Position numbers and translations under genes: made by a program
Shown: piece by piece, positions 17,990 through 25,854 of the stretch
Layout of the letters: each line of letters starts with the position of its first letter
Position numbering within the stretch: position 1 is the first letter of the stretch
The notes under the pieces: generated by a model
Database searches by the model: none
What the model saw: the letters and a program-made list of their open reading frames with translations, nothing else
Told to the model about the DNA's origin: nothing
Assembly (NCBI RefSeq): GCF_014529705.1
Contig: NZ_JAANIH010000007.1
Coordinates: forward strand, 124,001 to 188,000
DNA: 64,000 nucleotides
Source of the DNA: Bradyrhizobium campsiandrae
GTDB taxonomy: Bacteria; Pseudomonadota; Alphaproteobacteria; Rhizobiales; Xanthobacteraceae
Direction of reading: 5' to 3'

Positions 17990-18814
17990 TTACCGCTTGC
18001 TCCAATCGATGATGCGGCTCGGGTCGGCGTCGAACTCCATGCTGCAGAACGCGCCGCCCTGGAAATAATCGCCGACCGGATCCGGCTTCAGCTTGGCCTG
18101 CTCTTCCATGGCGTGCTCGCGAAAATCTTCGGCGCGCCCCGTGGGGCGATAGCCGAATGCATAGGCGCGGCTGTTGTCCCACCAGGCGCGCTCGTTGAAG
18201 GAGGCGCCGTAGAAGACCTCGAAATGGATGTCGGGATGCTCGAGCCCGATGCGACAGAGCTGCACGAGGTCGTCGGGCTTCAGCCAGATCGCGAGCCGGC
18301 GCTGGTCGAGCGGCATGTCGCCGAAATTGCCGATGCGCAGGCACGTCACCTTCAAGCCATGCTTGTCGGCGTAGAGCGCGCCGACGGCTTCGCCGAACAC
18401 CTTGCTGACGCCGTAGCGGCCGTCGGGGCGCGGCGTCACGTCGGTGCCGATCTTGTGGTGGCGCGGATAGAAGCCGACGGCGTGATTGGAGGAGGCAAAC
18501 ACCACGCGCTTGACGCCCTTGCGGTAGGCGGCCTCGAACAGATTGTAGCCGCCGATGATGTTGGCCTGGAGGATCTGGTCCCAGGTCCCTTCGACGGAAT
18601 AGCCGCCGAAATGGAGGATGCCGTCGACGCCCTCGCAGATCGCCTCGACTTGCGCGAGATCGGCGAGATCAGCCGCCTTGAATGTTTCGTTCGCGCCGAG
18701 ATCGGCCGGCGGCTTGATGTCGGAGAGCAGGAGATCCGGATAGATCGGCGGCAGCAGCTTGCGCAGGCGCGTGCCGATTCCGCCCGAAGCTCCCGTCATC
18801 AGAATACGCGGCAT
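17990..18814 (-). CDS. udh: Uronate dehydrogenase-like NAD(P)-dependent SDR
   Basis: 274 residues from the ATG at 18814. The Rossmann motif TGASGGIG lies at residues 7-14, and DGILHFGGYSVEGTWDQIL, ASSNHAVGFYPR and the catalytic YGVSK match the extended SDR group that contains bacterial uronate dehydrogenase. That enzyme oxidises galacturonate or glucuronate to the aldarolactone. An SMP-30 lactonase gene is divergent from it, and sugar-acid genes flank it, which supports this role. Confidence 0.8.
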   Translation of the reverse strand: MPRILMTGASGGIGTRLRKLLPPIYPDLLLSDIKPPADLGANETFKAADLADLAQVEAICEGVDGILHFGGYSVEGTWDQILQANIIGGYNLFEAAYRKGVKRVVFASSNHAVGFYPRHHKIGTDVTPRPDGRYGVSKVFGEAVGALYADKHGLKVTCLRIGNFGDMPLDQRRLAIWLKPDDLVQLCRIGLEHPDIHFEVFYGASFNERAWWDNSRAYAFGYRPTGRAEDFREHAMEEQAKLKPDPVGDYFQGGAFCSMEFDADPSRIIDWSKR

Positions 18815-18831
18815 GTTGTTCCTCGCCGTTG

Positions 18832-18879
18832 GTGACCGATTTGCGGTCACGTGTCTCTAATGATAGCTGGATTGTCCAG
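18832..18879. promoter_or_regulatory. Two palindromes in the udh/lactonase divergent region
   Basis: GTGACCG-ATTTG-CGGTCAC at 18832-18850 is a perfect 7-base inverted repeat, and CTGGA-TTG-TCCAG at 18867-18879 a perfect 5-base one. Both lie in the 89-base region between the divergent uronate dehydrogenase and lactonase genes, so one regulator could control both. The regulator is not identified. Confidence 0.5.
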
Positions 18880-18903
18880 AGGGAACGAAACGAGAGAACC
18901 GGC

Positions 18904-19881
18904 ATGAATGAGGCATCGTCTCACACCCAGGAACGGCCGGGCTGGCGCCCGGCGAGCTATTATCCCGACCCGGCGATCCGTGCGCTCGATCCCCGCTTCG
19001 AGAAATACTGGCTGAAACTGTCGGCGGTGGAGCGGCTCGCGACCGGCCTGCGCTGGGCCGAGGGCCCGGTCTGGTTCGGCGACGGGCGCTATCTGCTCTG
19101 CAGCGACATTCCGAACCAGCGCATCATCAAATGGGAGGAAGAGACCGGCGCGGTCAGCGTGTTCCGCAAGCCGTCCAATTTCGCCAATGGCAACACGCGC
19201 GACCGGCAAGGCCGGCTCATCACCTGTGAGCATGGCGGGCGCCGCCTCACCCGCACTGAGTATGACGGCGAGATCACCGTGCTGATGGACCAATTCAATG
19301 GCAAGCGATTGAACTCGCCGAACGACGTCGTTGTCAAATCGGACGGCTCGATCTGGTTCACCGATCCGATCTTCGGCATCCTCGGCAATTACGAGGGCTA
19401 CAAGTCCGAGCCCGAGATCGACATGAACGTCTACAGGCTCGATCCCGAGACTCGCAAGGCCACCGTCGTCGCCGAGGGTGTGCTCGGGCCGAACGGGCTC
19501 GCCTTCTCGCCGGACGAGAAAATCCTCTATCTCATCGAATCCCGCGGCGTGCCAACCCGCAAAATTCTCGCCTATGACGTCTCGCCTGCCGGAGACAAGC
19601 TTTCGAACAAGCGCGTCTTCGTCGATGCCGGCCCCGGCACGCCGGATGGTTTCCGCGTCGACGTCGATGGCAATCTCTGGTGCGGCTGGGGCATGGGCGA
19701 TCCCGAACTCGACGGCGTCGTGGTGTTCGCGCCCGACGGCGTCATGATCGGCCGCATCGCGCTGCCGGAGCGCTGCGCCAATGTGTGCTTCGGCGGCGTC
19801 AAGCGCAACCGCCTGTTCATGGCGGCGAGCCAGTCGATCTACGCGTTGTATGTGAACACGCAGGGGGCGGTGGGGGGATAG
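18904..19881 (+). CDS. SMP-30/gluconolactonase/LRE family lactonase
   Basis: 325 residues from the ATG at 18904, preceded by GAGAGAA. The six-bladed propeller carries the metal ligands expected of SMP-30 enzymes: WAEGPVWF (Glu), SPNDVVVKSDG (Asn) and GTPDGFRVDVDGNLW (Asp). It hydrolyses sugar lactones; next to uronate dehydrogenase it probably opens the aldarolactone to aldarate. No signal peptide is visible, so it acts in the cytoplasm. Confidence 0.88.
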   Translation: MNEASSHTQERPGWRPASYYPDPAIRALDPRFEKYWLKLSAVERLATGLRWAEGPVWFGDGRYLLCSDIPNQRIIKWEEETGAVSVFRKPSNFANGNTRDRQGRLITCEHGGRRLTRTEYDGEITVLMDQFNGKRLNSPNDVVVKSDGSIWFTDPIFGILGNYEGYKSEPEIDMNVYRLDPETRKATVVAEGVLGPNGLAFSPDEKILYLIESRGVPTRKILAYDVSPAGDKLSNKRVFVDAGPGTPDGFRVDVDGNLWCGWGMGDPELDGVVVFAPDGVMIGRIALPERCANVCFGGVKRNRLFMAASQSIYALYVNTQGAVGG

Positions 19882-19901
19882 TTGCGACGAGGCGATGCTC
19901 T

Positions 19902-19985
19902 CGTAGGGTGGGCAAAGCGAAGCGTGCCCACCACTTCTTGATGGTGGGCACGTCGCGCGAAGAGCGCGCCTTTGCCCACCCTACG
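19902..19985. repeat. Inverted repeat (CGTAGGGTGGGCAAAG type)
   Basis: Second copy of the family seen at 4551-4641: ends cgtagggtgggcaaagc and gcctttgcccaccctacg, with an inner pair cgtgcccacca and tggtgggcacg. Confidence 0.8.
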
Positions 19986-20022
19986 ATATCTCGCCTCGCC
20001 GAGACACATCAGAAGAAAAACA

Positions 20023-20054
20023 AAACGCCGGAACGGCTTCCCGCTCCGGCGTTT
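20023..20054. terminator. Bidirectional intrinsic terminator
   Basis: AAACGCCGGA at 20023-20032 pairs perfectly with TCCGGCGTTT at 20045-20054 around a 12-base loop; A-rich sequence before and T-rich ends allow use in both directions. It lies between the convergent lactonase and aldehyde dehydrogenase genes. Confidence 0.75.
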
Positions 20055-20076
20055 CGCTTGTTCAGCCGTTAAAAAA

Positions 20077-21507
20077 TTACGCCGCGTTGAAGCCGGCGAC
20101 GGCCTTCACCTCGAGGAAGTCCTCGAGGCCGAACTTACCCCACTCGCGGCCGTTGCCCGACTGCTTGTAGCCGCCGAACGGCGCGGTGCGGTCGTTGGGC
20201 ACGCCCTGGAGGTTGACGTTGCCGGCGCGGATCTGGCGGCCGACCCGCTTGGCGTCCTCGACCGTCGCGCCCGAGACATAACCGGCAAGACCGTAGGGCG
20301 TGTCATTGGCGATCTTGACGGCGTCGGCTTCGTCCTTGGCGCCGATGATCGTCAGCACCGGTCCGAAGATCTCCTCGCGCGCGATCGTCATGTCAGGGGT
20401 GACGTCGGCGAAGATGGTCGGGCGGACATAGAAGCCCTTGTTGACGCCTTCGGGCAGGCCCGGGCCGCCGGCGACGAGCGTTGCGCCCTCGTCGATGCCC
20501 TTCTTGATCAGGCCCTGGATCTTGTCCCACTGGCCGCGGTTGACCACCGGGCCGATGGTGGTGCCATCGGCACGCGGATCGCCCGCCTTGGTCTTGTCGG
20601 CGACGGCCTTCGCGATCGCGGCGACTTCCTTCATCTTGGACAGTGGCACGATCATGCGCGAGGGCGCGTTGCAGGACTGGCCGGAGTTGTTGAACATGTG
20701 CATCACGCCGCCGGTGACCGCCTTGGTGAGGTCGGCGCCTTCGAGGATGACGTTCGGCGACTTGCCGCCGAGCTCCTGGCTGACGCGCTTCACGGTCGGC
20801 GCGGCGCGCTTGGCCACATCGATGCCGGCGCGGGTCGAGCCGGTGAAGGAGATCATGTCGATATCAGGGTGCTCGCTCATGGCGGCGCCGACCTCGGGGC
20901 CGAGGCCGTTGACGAGGTTGAACACGCCCTTCGGCACGCCGGCTTCATGAAGGATCTCCGCGAAGATCAACGCCGAGGTGGGCGTGAACTCGCTGGGCTT
21001 CAGGATCATGGTGCAGCCGGCGGCAAGCGCGGGCGCGACCTTGCAGGCGATCTGGTTCAGCGGCCAATTCCAGGGCGTGATCATGCCGACCACACCGATC
21101 GGCTCGCGCAGCACCATGGCGGTGCCGACCGGCTCCTCGAAATGATAGTTCTTGAGCACGTCGAGCGTGGTCATGAGATGGCCGAGGCCGGCGCCGGCCT
21201 GGAGCTTCTCGGCCATCGGTAGCGGGGCGCCCATCTCGTCGGAGACGGCGGCGCCGATCTCCTTGATGCGGGTCTTGTAGACCTCGATGATTTTGCTGAG
21301 CAGCGCGACGCGCTCCTCGCGGCTGGTCTGGGAGAAGGTGGCGAAGGCGCGCTTGGCGGCGGCGACCGCCTTGTCCACGTCGGCCTTGGAGCCCAGCGCA
21401 ACCTCGTACATCGCCTCTTCCGTCGCGGGATTGACGACCGGAGTGGACTTCTTGACGGCGGGATCGACCCAGGCGCCGTCGATGTAGAATTGCATGCGAT
21501 TGACCAT
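20077..21507 (-). CDS. NAD(P)-dependent aldehyde dehydrogenase
   Basis: 476 residues from the ATG at 21507 (MVNRMQFYIDGAWVDP); the frame continues upstream without a good start. Hallmarks: TPWNWPLNQ, KPSEFTP, SFTGSTRAG, the general base in QELGGKSPN, the nucleophile in NNSGQSCNAPSR, and EEIFGPVL. It oxidises an aldehyde to an acid. The substrate is unknown; a semialdehyde from the neighbouring sugar-acid pathway is possible, but this sequence does not show the features that define a specific ALDH class. Confidence 0.9.
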   Translation of the reverse strand: MVNRMQFYIDGAWVDPAVKKSTPVVNPATEEAMYEVALGSKADVDKAVAAAKRAFATFSQTSREERVALLSKIIEVYKTRIKEIGAAVSDEMGAPLPMAEKLQAGAGLGHLMTTLDVLKNYHFEEPVGTAMVLREPIGVVGMITPWNWPLNQIACKVAPALAAGCTMILKPSEFTPTSALIFAEILHEAGVPKGVFNLVNGLGPEVGAAMSEHPDIDMISFTGSTRAGIDVAKRAAPTVKRVSQELGGKSPNVILEGADLTKAVTGGVMHMFNNSGQSCNAPSRMIVPLSKMKEVAAIAKAVADKTKAGDPRADGTTIGPVVNRGQWDKIQGLIKKGIDEGATLVAGGPGLPEGVNKGFYVRPTIFADVTPDMTIAREEIFGPVLTIIGAKDEADAVKIANDTPYGLAGYVSGATVEDAKRVGRQIRAGNVNLQGVPNDRTAPFGGYKQSGNGREWGKFGLEDFLEVKAVAGFNAA

Positions 21508-21839
21508 CGTTAACCTCTTCTTGGGGGCTTGGGGGGCGTTTCGGCAGGCATCCTTGCACGAAAGCGCCAGCAATTGAACCCGCCATATGCGGGGCCAGCG
21601 TTGCGGCGGACGGGCGGAATATGGGACCCGACAGGGAGCGAAGCAAGCGGCTTTGGGTCCCGGCTCGGCGTCGCGACATTTCATGTCGCGCCTTGTCCGG
21701 GACACGAAATTGGAAGGAGTGCAAATGCTCGCGTGCCCCGGACGCTATCAGCGCGTTTACGCGCGTCTTCGACGCGCTACGGCAGCGCTCCTTCAGCGGT
21801 GCGCTACTGAGCCGGGGCCCATGCCGCCAGTTACCTCGA
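21508..21839. other. Intergenic region with degenerate repeat
   Basis: No convincing gene. It contains an 8-base inverted repeat CGCGACAT-TTC-ATGTCGCG at 21672-21690, and scattered pieces such as gggacccgac and gggtcccggctc that look like a decayed REP element. The stop of the E1-like gene follows directly at 21840. Confidence 0.5.
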
Positions 21840-24203
21840 CTACACCGCCATCTTCCGATGCAGCACCGGCGCGCCGATGGTGAGGCTTTCGGCCGCATCG
21901 ATGATGGCGTTGGCGTCGATGCCGTAGTGGCGATAGAGATCGGCGATGCTGCCGGTCTGGCCGAACTGCTCGACGCCGAGCGCCTCGACGCGGTGGCCGC
22001 GGACGCTGCCGAGCCAGCCGAGCGCGGCCGGGTGGCCATCGATCACGGTCACGATGCCGCAGTCGCGCGGCAGCGGCGCCAGCAATTTTTCGATGTGGCT
22101 GAGATGCTGCACGCCGCGGCGGTCGCGCCGCAACTTTCGCGCGGCAGTCCAGCCGGAATGCAGGCGATCGGCCGAGGTGATGGCGAGCAGGCCTATGTCG
22201 CGCCTGTTCTCGCCGATGAAGCCGGTGGCCTCGATGGCTTCCGGCGCGACCGCGCCGGTATAGGCGATCACGAGCTCGGCATTCGGGCCGGGCTTGCGCA
22301 GCCAATAGGCGCCGTCGGTGATGCCCTGCTGCAGCTCCGGGGTCATGATGCGCTGGGCCTGCTCGATGCTGCGGGTCGAGAGCCGCAAATAGACCGAGCC
22401 GCCCTCGCCGGGATCCCGCTGCATGTGCTCAAAACCCCAGCCCATGATCACGGCGAGTTCGTCGACGAACGCCGGCTCGAACGAGGCGAGCCCGTCCTGC
22501 GCCATGCCGATCAAGGGCGTCGCGATCGACTGATGCGCGCCGCCTTCGGGCGCGAGCGTGATGCCCGAGGGGGTTGCCGCCACCATGAAGCGCGCATCCT
22601 GGTAGCAGGCATAGTTCAGCGCATCGAGGCCGCGCTCGATGAAAGGGTCGTAGAGCGTGCCGACCGGCAGCAGCCGCGCGCCGTTGACCTGGTGCGACAG
22701 GCCGAGCGCCGAAAGCATGATGAACAGGTTCATCTCGGCGATGCCGAGCTCGAGATGCTGGCCTTTGGGCGAGGCGTCCCAGTTGTAGGTGGACGGAATT
22801 TTCTCGCTGCGGAATAAGTCGGCCTTCGCCGCGTTGGCGAACAGGCCGCGGCGGTTCACCCAGGGGCCGAGATTGGTGGAGACGGTGACATCGGGCGAGG
22901 TCGTGACGATGCGTTTTGCCAGCTCGCTGTCCCCGCGCGCGATCTCGTTCAGCACGAGGCCAAAACCCTGCTGCGTCGACATCTGCGGCGACGGCTTGAA
23001 GGCGAGCTGGGCAGGCACCTCGACCACCGGCGCAGTCAGCCGGCGACCATCCCGGTTGAACGGCACGCGCGCCAGGAACGCGTCGAGCTCGGCGGCGGAT
23101 TGCGGCAGGCCCTCATACTTGTCCCATTCGTGGCCCGGACGGATATTTTGGCTCTCGCGGTATTTCTCCATCTGGGCGACGGTCATCAGGCCGGCATGGT
23201 TGTCCTTGTGGCCCTGGAACGGCAGCCCGACGCCCTTGATGGTGTAGGCAATGAAGCAGACCGGGCGATCGTGGTCGATGGACTCGAACGCCTCGACCAT
23301 GCTCGCCATGTCGTGGCCGCCGAGATTGGACATCAGCGCCAGCAGCTCCTCGTCGCTGCGCTTGTCGATCAATTTCGTGATCGGTCCCTGGTCGCCGATC
23401 TCGTCATGCAGATGCTTGCGGAAGGCCGCGCCACCCTGGAAGCACAGCGCCGCGTAGAGCGCGTTCGGGCAATTGTCGATCCACGCCTTCAGCGCCTCAC
23501 CGCCGGGCTCGGCAAAGGCCTCGCGCATTAAGCGGCCGTATTTCACGATGACGACGTCCCAGCCGAAATTGCGGAACATGGTCTCGAACTTTTCCCAGAG
23601 CCCCTCGCGCACGACGGCATCGAGCGACTGCCTGTTGTAGTCGACCACCCACCAGGTGTTGCGCAGACCGTGCTTCCAGCCTTCCGCGAGCGCCTCGAAG
23701 ATGTTGCCCTCGTCCATCTCGGCATCGCCGACGAGCGCGATCATCCGCCCCTCGCGGCGGTCCTTCATCCAGCCATGCGCCTTGACGTAGTCCTGCACCA
23801 GCGAGGCGAACAGCGTCTGCGCGACGCCCAGGCCAACCGAGCCGGTGGAGAAATCGACGTCGTCGACGTCCTTGGTGCGCGAGGGATAGGACTGCGCGCC
23901 CTTGAAGCCGCGAAAATTCTCCAGCTTCTCGCGCGACTGGCGGCCGAACAGGTACTGGATGGCGTGGAACACCGGGCTCGCATGCGGCTTCACCGCGACG
24001 CGATCCTCCGGGCGCAGCACGTGGAAATACAGCGCCGACATGATGGTGGCGAGCGAAGCGGACGAGGCCTGGTGGCCACCGACCTTCAACCCATCCGCAT
24101 TGGAGCGGATGTGGTTGGCGTGATGGATGGTCCAGGACGACAGCCACAGCGCCTTGCGGGCCAGTGCCGTCAGGGTGTCGAGACGCGCGGAATCAACGGG
24201 CAT
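21840..24203 (-). CDS. Transketolase / homodimeric pyruvate dehydrogenase E1-like protein
   Basis: 787 residues from the ATG at 24203. The N-terminal third has HANHIRSNADGLKVGGHQAS and the thiamine-diphosphate motif GDAEMDEGN followed by DYNRQSLD, as in AceE-type E1 subunits. The middle contains LGIAEMNLF and the C-terminal part YLRLSTRS. It is close to AceE in order but about 100 residues shorter. No lipoyl E2 or E3 gene is nearby, so it may act alone on a 2-oxoacid or ketose, or borrow an E2 from elsewhere. An Lrp regulator is divergent. Confidence 0.8.
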   Translation of the reverse strand: MPVDSARLDTLTALARKALWLSSWTIHHANHIRSNADGLKVGGHQASSASLATIMSALYFHVLRPEDRVAVKPHASPVFHAIQYLFGRQSREKLENFRGFKGAQSYPSRTKDVDDVDFSTGSVGLGVAQTLFASLVQDYVKAHGWMKDRREGRMIALVGDAEMDEGNIFEALAEGWKHGLRNTWWVVDYNRQSLDAVVREGLWEKFETMFRNFGWDVVIVKYGRLMREAFAEPGGEALKAWIDNCPNALYAALCFQGGAAFRKHLHDEIGDQGPITKLIDKRSDEELLALMSNLGGHDMASMVEAFESIDHDRPVCFIAYTIKGVGLPFQGHKDNHAGLMTVAQMEKYRESQNIRPGHEWDKYEGLPQSAAELDAFLARVPFNRDGRRLTAPVVEVPAQLAFKPSPQMSTQQGFGLVLNEIARGDSELAKRIVTTSPDVTVSTNLGPWVNRRGLFANAAKADLFRSEKIPSTYNWDASPKGQHLELGIAEMNLFIMLSALGLSHQVNGARLLPVGTLYDPFIERGLDALNYACYQDARFMVAATPSGITLAPEGGAHQSIATPLIGMAQDGLASFEPAFVDELAVIMGWGFEHMQRDPGEGGSVYLRLSTRSIEQAQRIMTPELQQGITDGAYWLRKPGPNAELVIAYTGAVAPEAIEATGFIGENRRDIGLLAITSADRLHSGWTAARKLRRDRRGVQHLSHIEKLLAPLPRDCGIVTVIDGHPAALGWLGSVRGHRVEALGVEQFGQTGSIADLYRHYGIDANAIIDAAESLTIGAPVLHRKMAV

Positions 24204-24280
24204 GGCGATGCTCCGGAAAATAAGGCGGATCATACGCCTCCGGACGACGCCAGATTTCTCAATTTATCGCGTCATACCCA

Positions 24281-24301
24281 CCAATATTGGGATATCATAT
24301 C
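24281..24301. promoter_or_regulatory. Palindromic site in the E1-like/lrp divergent region
   Basis: CCAATATTGG at 24281-24290 is a perfect 10-base palindrome, directly followed by GATATCATATC (24291-24301), in the 130-base AT-rich spacer between the divergent genes. Such AT-rich dyads suit an Lrp/AsnC protein. That the adjacent Lrp binds here is inferred. Confidence 0.5.
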
Positions 24302-24333
24302 AATAAACCGATCAAAACTGTAGGTTCATCCCA

Positions 24334-24795
24334 ATGCCCGAGCTCGACGCCATCGACCGCAAGATCCTCAGCCACCTCCAGACCGACAGCCGGATGACCA
24401 TGCAGGAGCTCGCCGACAAGGTCGGGCTCTCGGTTTCGCCCTGTCATCGCCGCGTCAAGCTCCTGGAGGAGCGCGGCGTCATCTCGCGCTATATCGCGAC
24501 GGTGGACCAGAAGGCGCTGGGGCTGCATGTCAGCGTCTTCATCTCGATCAAGCTGGCGCGGCAGAAGGAGGAGGACCTCAACCGCTTTGCCCGCGCCATC
24601 TCGAAATGGGACGAGGTGCTGGAATGCTATCTGATGACCGGCAACCGCGACTATCTGCTCCGCGTCGTCGCCGCCGACCTCGCCTCCTACGAGACGTTCC
24701 TGAAGACAAAACTGACCCGCCTCGACGGCATCGCCTCGATCGAGTCGAGCTTTGCGCTCAGCCAGGTCAAATATTCGATCGCGCTGCCGGTGTAG
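24334..24795 (+). CDS. Lrp/AsnC family transcriptional regulator
   Basis: 153 residues. The N-terminal helix-turn-helix reads LDAIDRKILSHLQTDSRMTMQELADKVGLSVSPCHRRVKLLEERGVI in pieces across residues 4-50, and the C-terminal RAM domain carries VLECYLMTGNRDYLLRVV, the usual effector-binding segment. It is divergent from the E1-like gene 130 bases away and probably regulates it in response to an amino acid or 2-oxoacid. Confidence 0.92.
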   Translation: MPELDAIDRKILSHLQTDSRMTMQELADKVGLSVSPCHRRVKLLEERGVISRYIATVDQKALGLHVSVFISIKLARQKEEDLNRFARAISKWDEVLECYLMTGNRDYLLRVVAADLASYETFLKTKLTRLDGIASIESSFALSQVKYSIALPV

Positions 24796-24882
24796 GCCCT
24801 ACCGGGCCACCGCTGTCACATGGCCGCAACAAACCCCGCAGATGGTCGTGGCTATCAGGCATTCCTGCCGAAAGAGAGGGCC

Positions 24883-25803
24883 ATGACTGCATCCGATCGT
24901 ACCGCCGAGGCCGCCAAGCGTGAGCGCATCATCCAGGAGATGGCCGACGATCTCGACGAGGAGCTGGAGATGGAGCTGGATGATGCCCGTCTCGATGAGC
25001 TGCTGGACGATACCGACGTGCTCAACCCCACAGTTGACCGCAAGATCTATTTCCGCGAGTTGCTCCGCCTCCAGGGTGAATTGGTCAAGCTTCAGGACTG
25101 GGTGCAAGCTGAGAAGAAGAAGGTCGTGGTGCTGTTCGAGGGCCGCGACTCCGCCGGCAAGGGCGGCGTCATCAAGCGCATTACCCAGCGCCTCAATCCC
25201 CGCATCTGCCGCGTCGCGGCCCTGCCTGCACCGAGCGAGCGCGAGCGCACGCAATGGTACTTCCAACGCTACGTCGCGCACCTGCCCGCGGGCGGCGAGA
25301 TCGTGCTGTTCGACCGCAGCTGGTACAACCGCGCCGGCGTCGAGCGCGTGATGGGCTTCTGCACCGACGAGCAATACCAGGAGTTCTTCCAGTCGGTGCC
25401 GGAATTCGAGCGGATGCTGATCCGCTCCGGAACCATCCTGATCAAATATTGGTTCTCCATCACGGATGACGAGCAGCAGTTCCGCTTCACCATGCGCATC
25501 AAGGATCCGCTCAAGCAGTGGAAGCTGAGCCCGATGGACGTCGAGGCCCGCAGCCGCTGGGAAGCCTACACCAAGGCCAAGGAGGCGATGCTGGAGCACA
25601 CGCATCTGCCTGACTCGCCGTGGTGGATCGTCGATGCCGTGGACAAGAAGCGCGCCCGCCTCAACTGCATCTCGCATCTCCTGAGTCAAATCCCCTACGA
25701 GGAGGTCGCTCGCATGCCCGTGGTGCTGCCGCCGCGAGTCCGCAATCCCGACTACCACCGCGGCCCCGTCCCGCCGGAGATGTACGTGCCTTCGAAATAC
25801 TGA
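24883..25803 (+). CDS. ppk2: Polyphosphate kinase 2
   Basis: 306 residues from the ATG at 24883, preceded by AAAGAGAGGG. The N-terminal 45 residues are strongly acidic (DDLDEELEMELDDARLDELL). The kinase core has Walker A-like EGRDSAGKGG near residue 85 and lid/Walker B FDRSWYNRAGVERVMGF near 145, as in class I PPK2. It makes nucleoside triphosphate from polyphosphate and the diphosphate, or the reverse. It is followed after 51 bases by the TAXI-type gene. Confidence 0.92.
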   Translation: MTASDRTAEAAKRERIIQEMADDLDEELEMELDDARLDELLDDTDVLNPTVDRKIYFRELLRLQGELVKLQDWVQAEKKKVVVLFEGRDSAGKGGVIKRITQRLNPRICRVAALPAPSERERTQWYFQRYVAHLPAGGEIVLFDRSWYNRAGVERVMGFCTDEQYQEFFQSVPEFERMLIRSGTILIKYWFSITDDEQQFRFTMRIKDPLKQWKLSPMDVEARSRWEAYTKAKEAMLEHTHLPDSPWWIVDAVDKKRARLNCISHLLSQIPYEEVARMPVVLPPRVRNPDYHRGPVPPEMYVPSKY

Positions 25804-25854
25804 CGGCAGCCGCCGCGTCAACCGGCGGGCCAGCTTGCCGATGAGGACAGCTAG

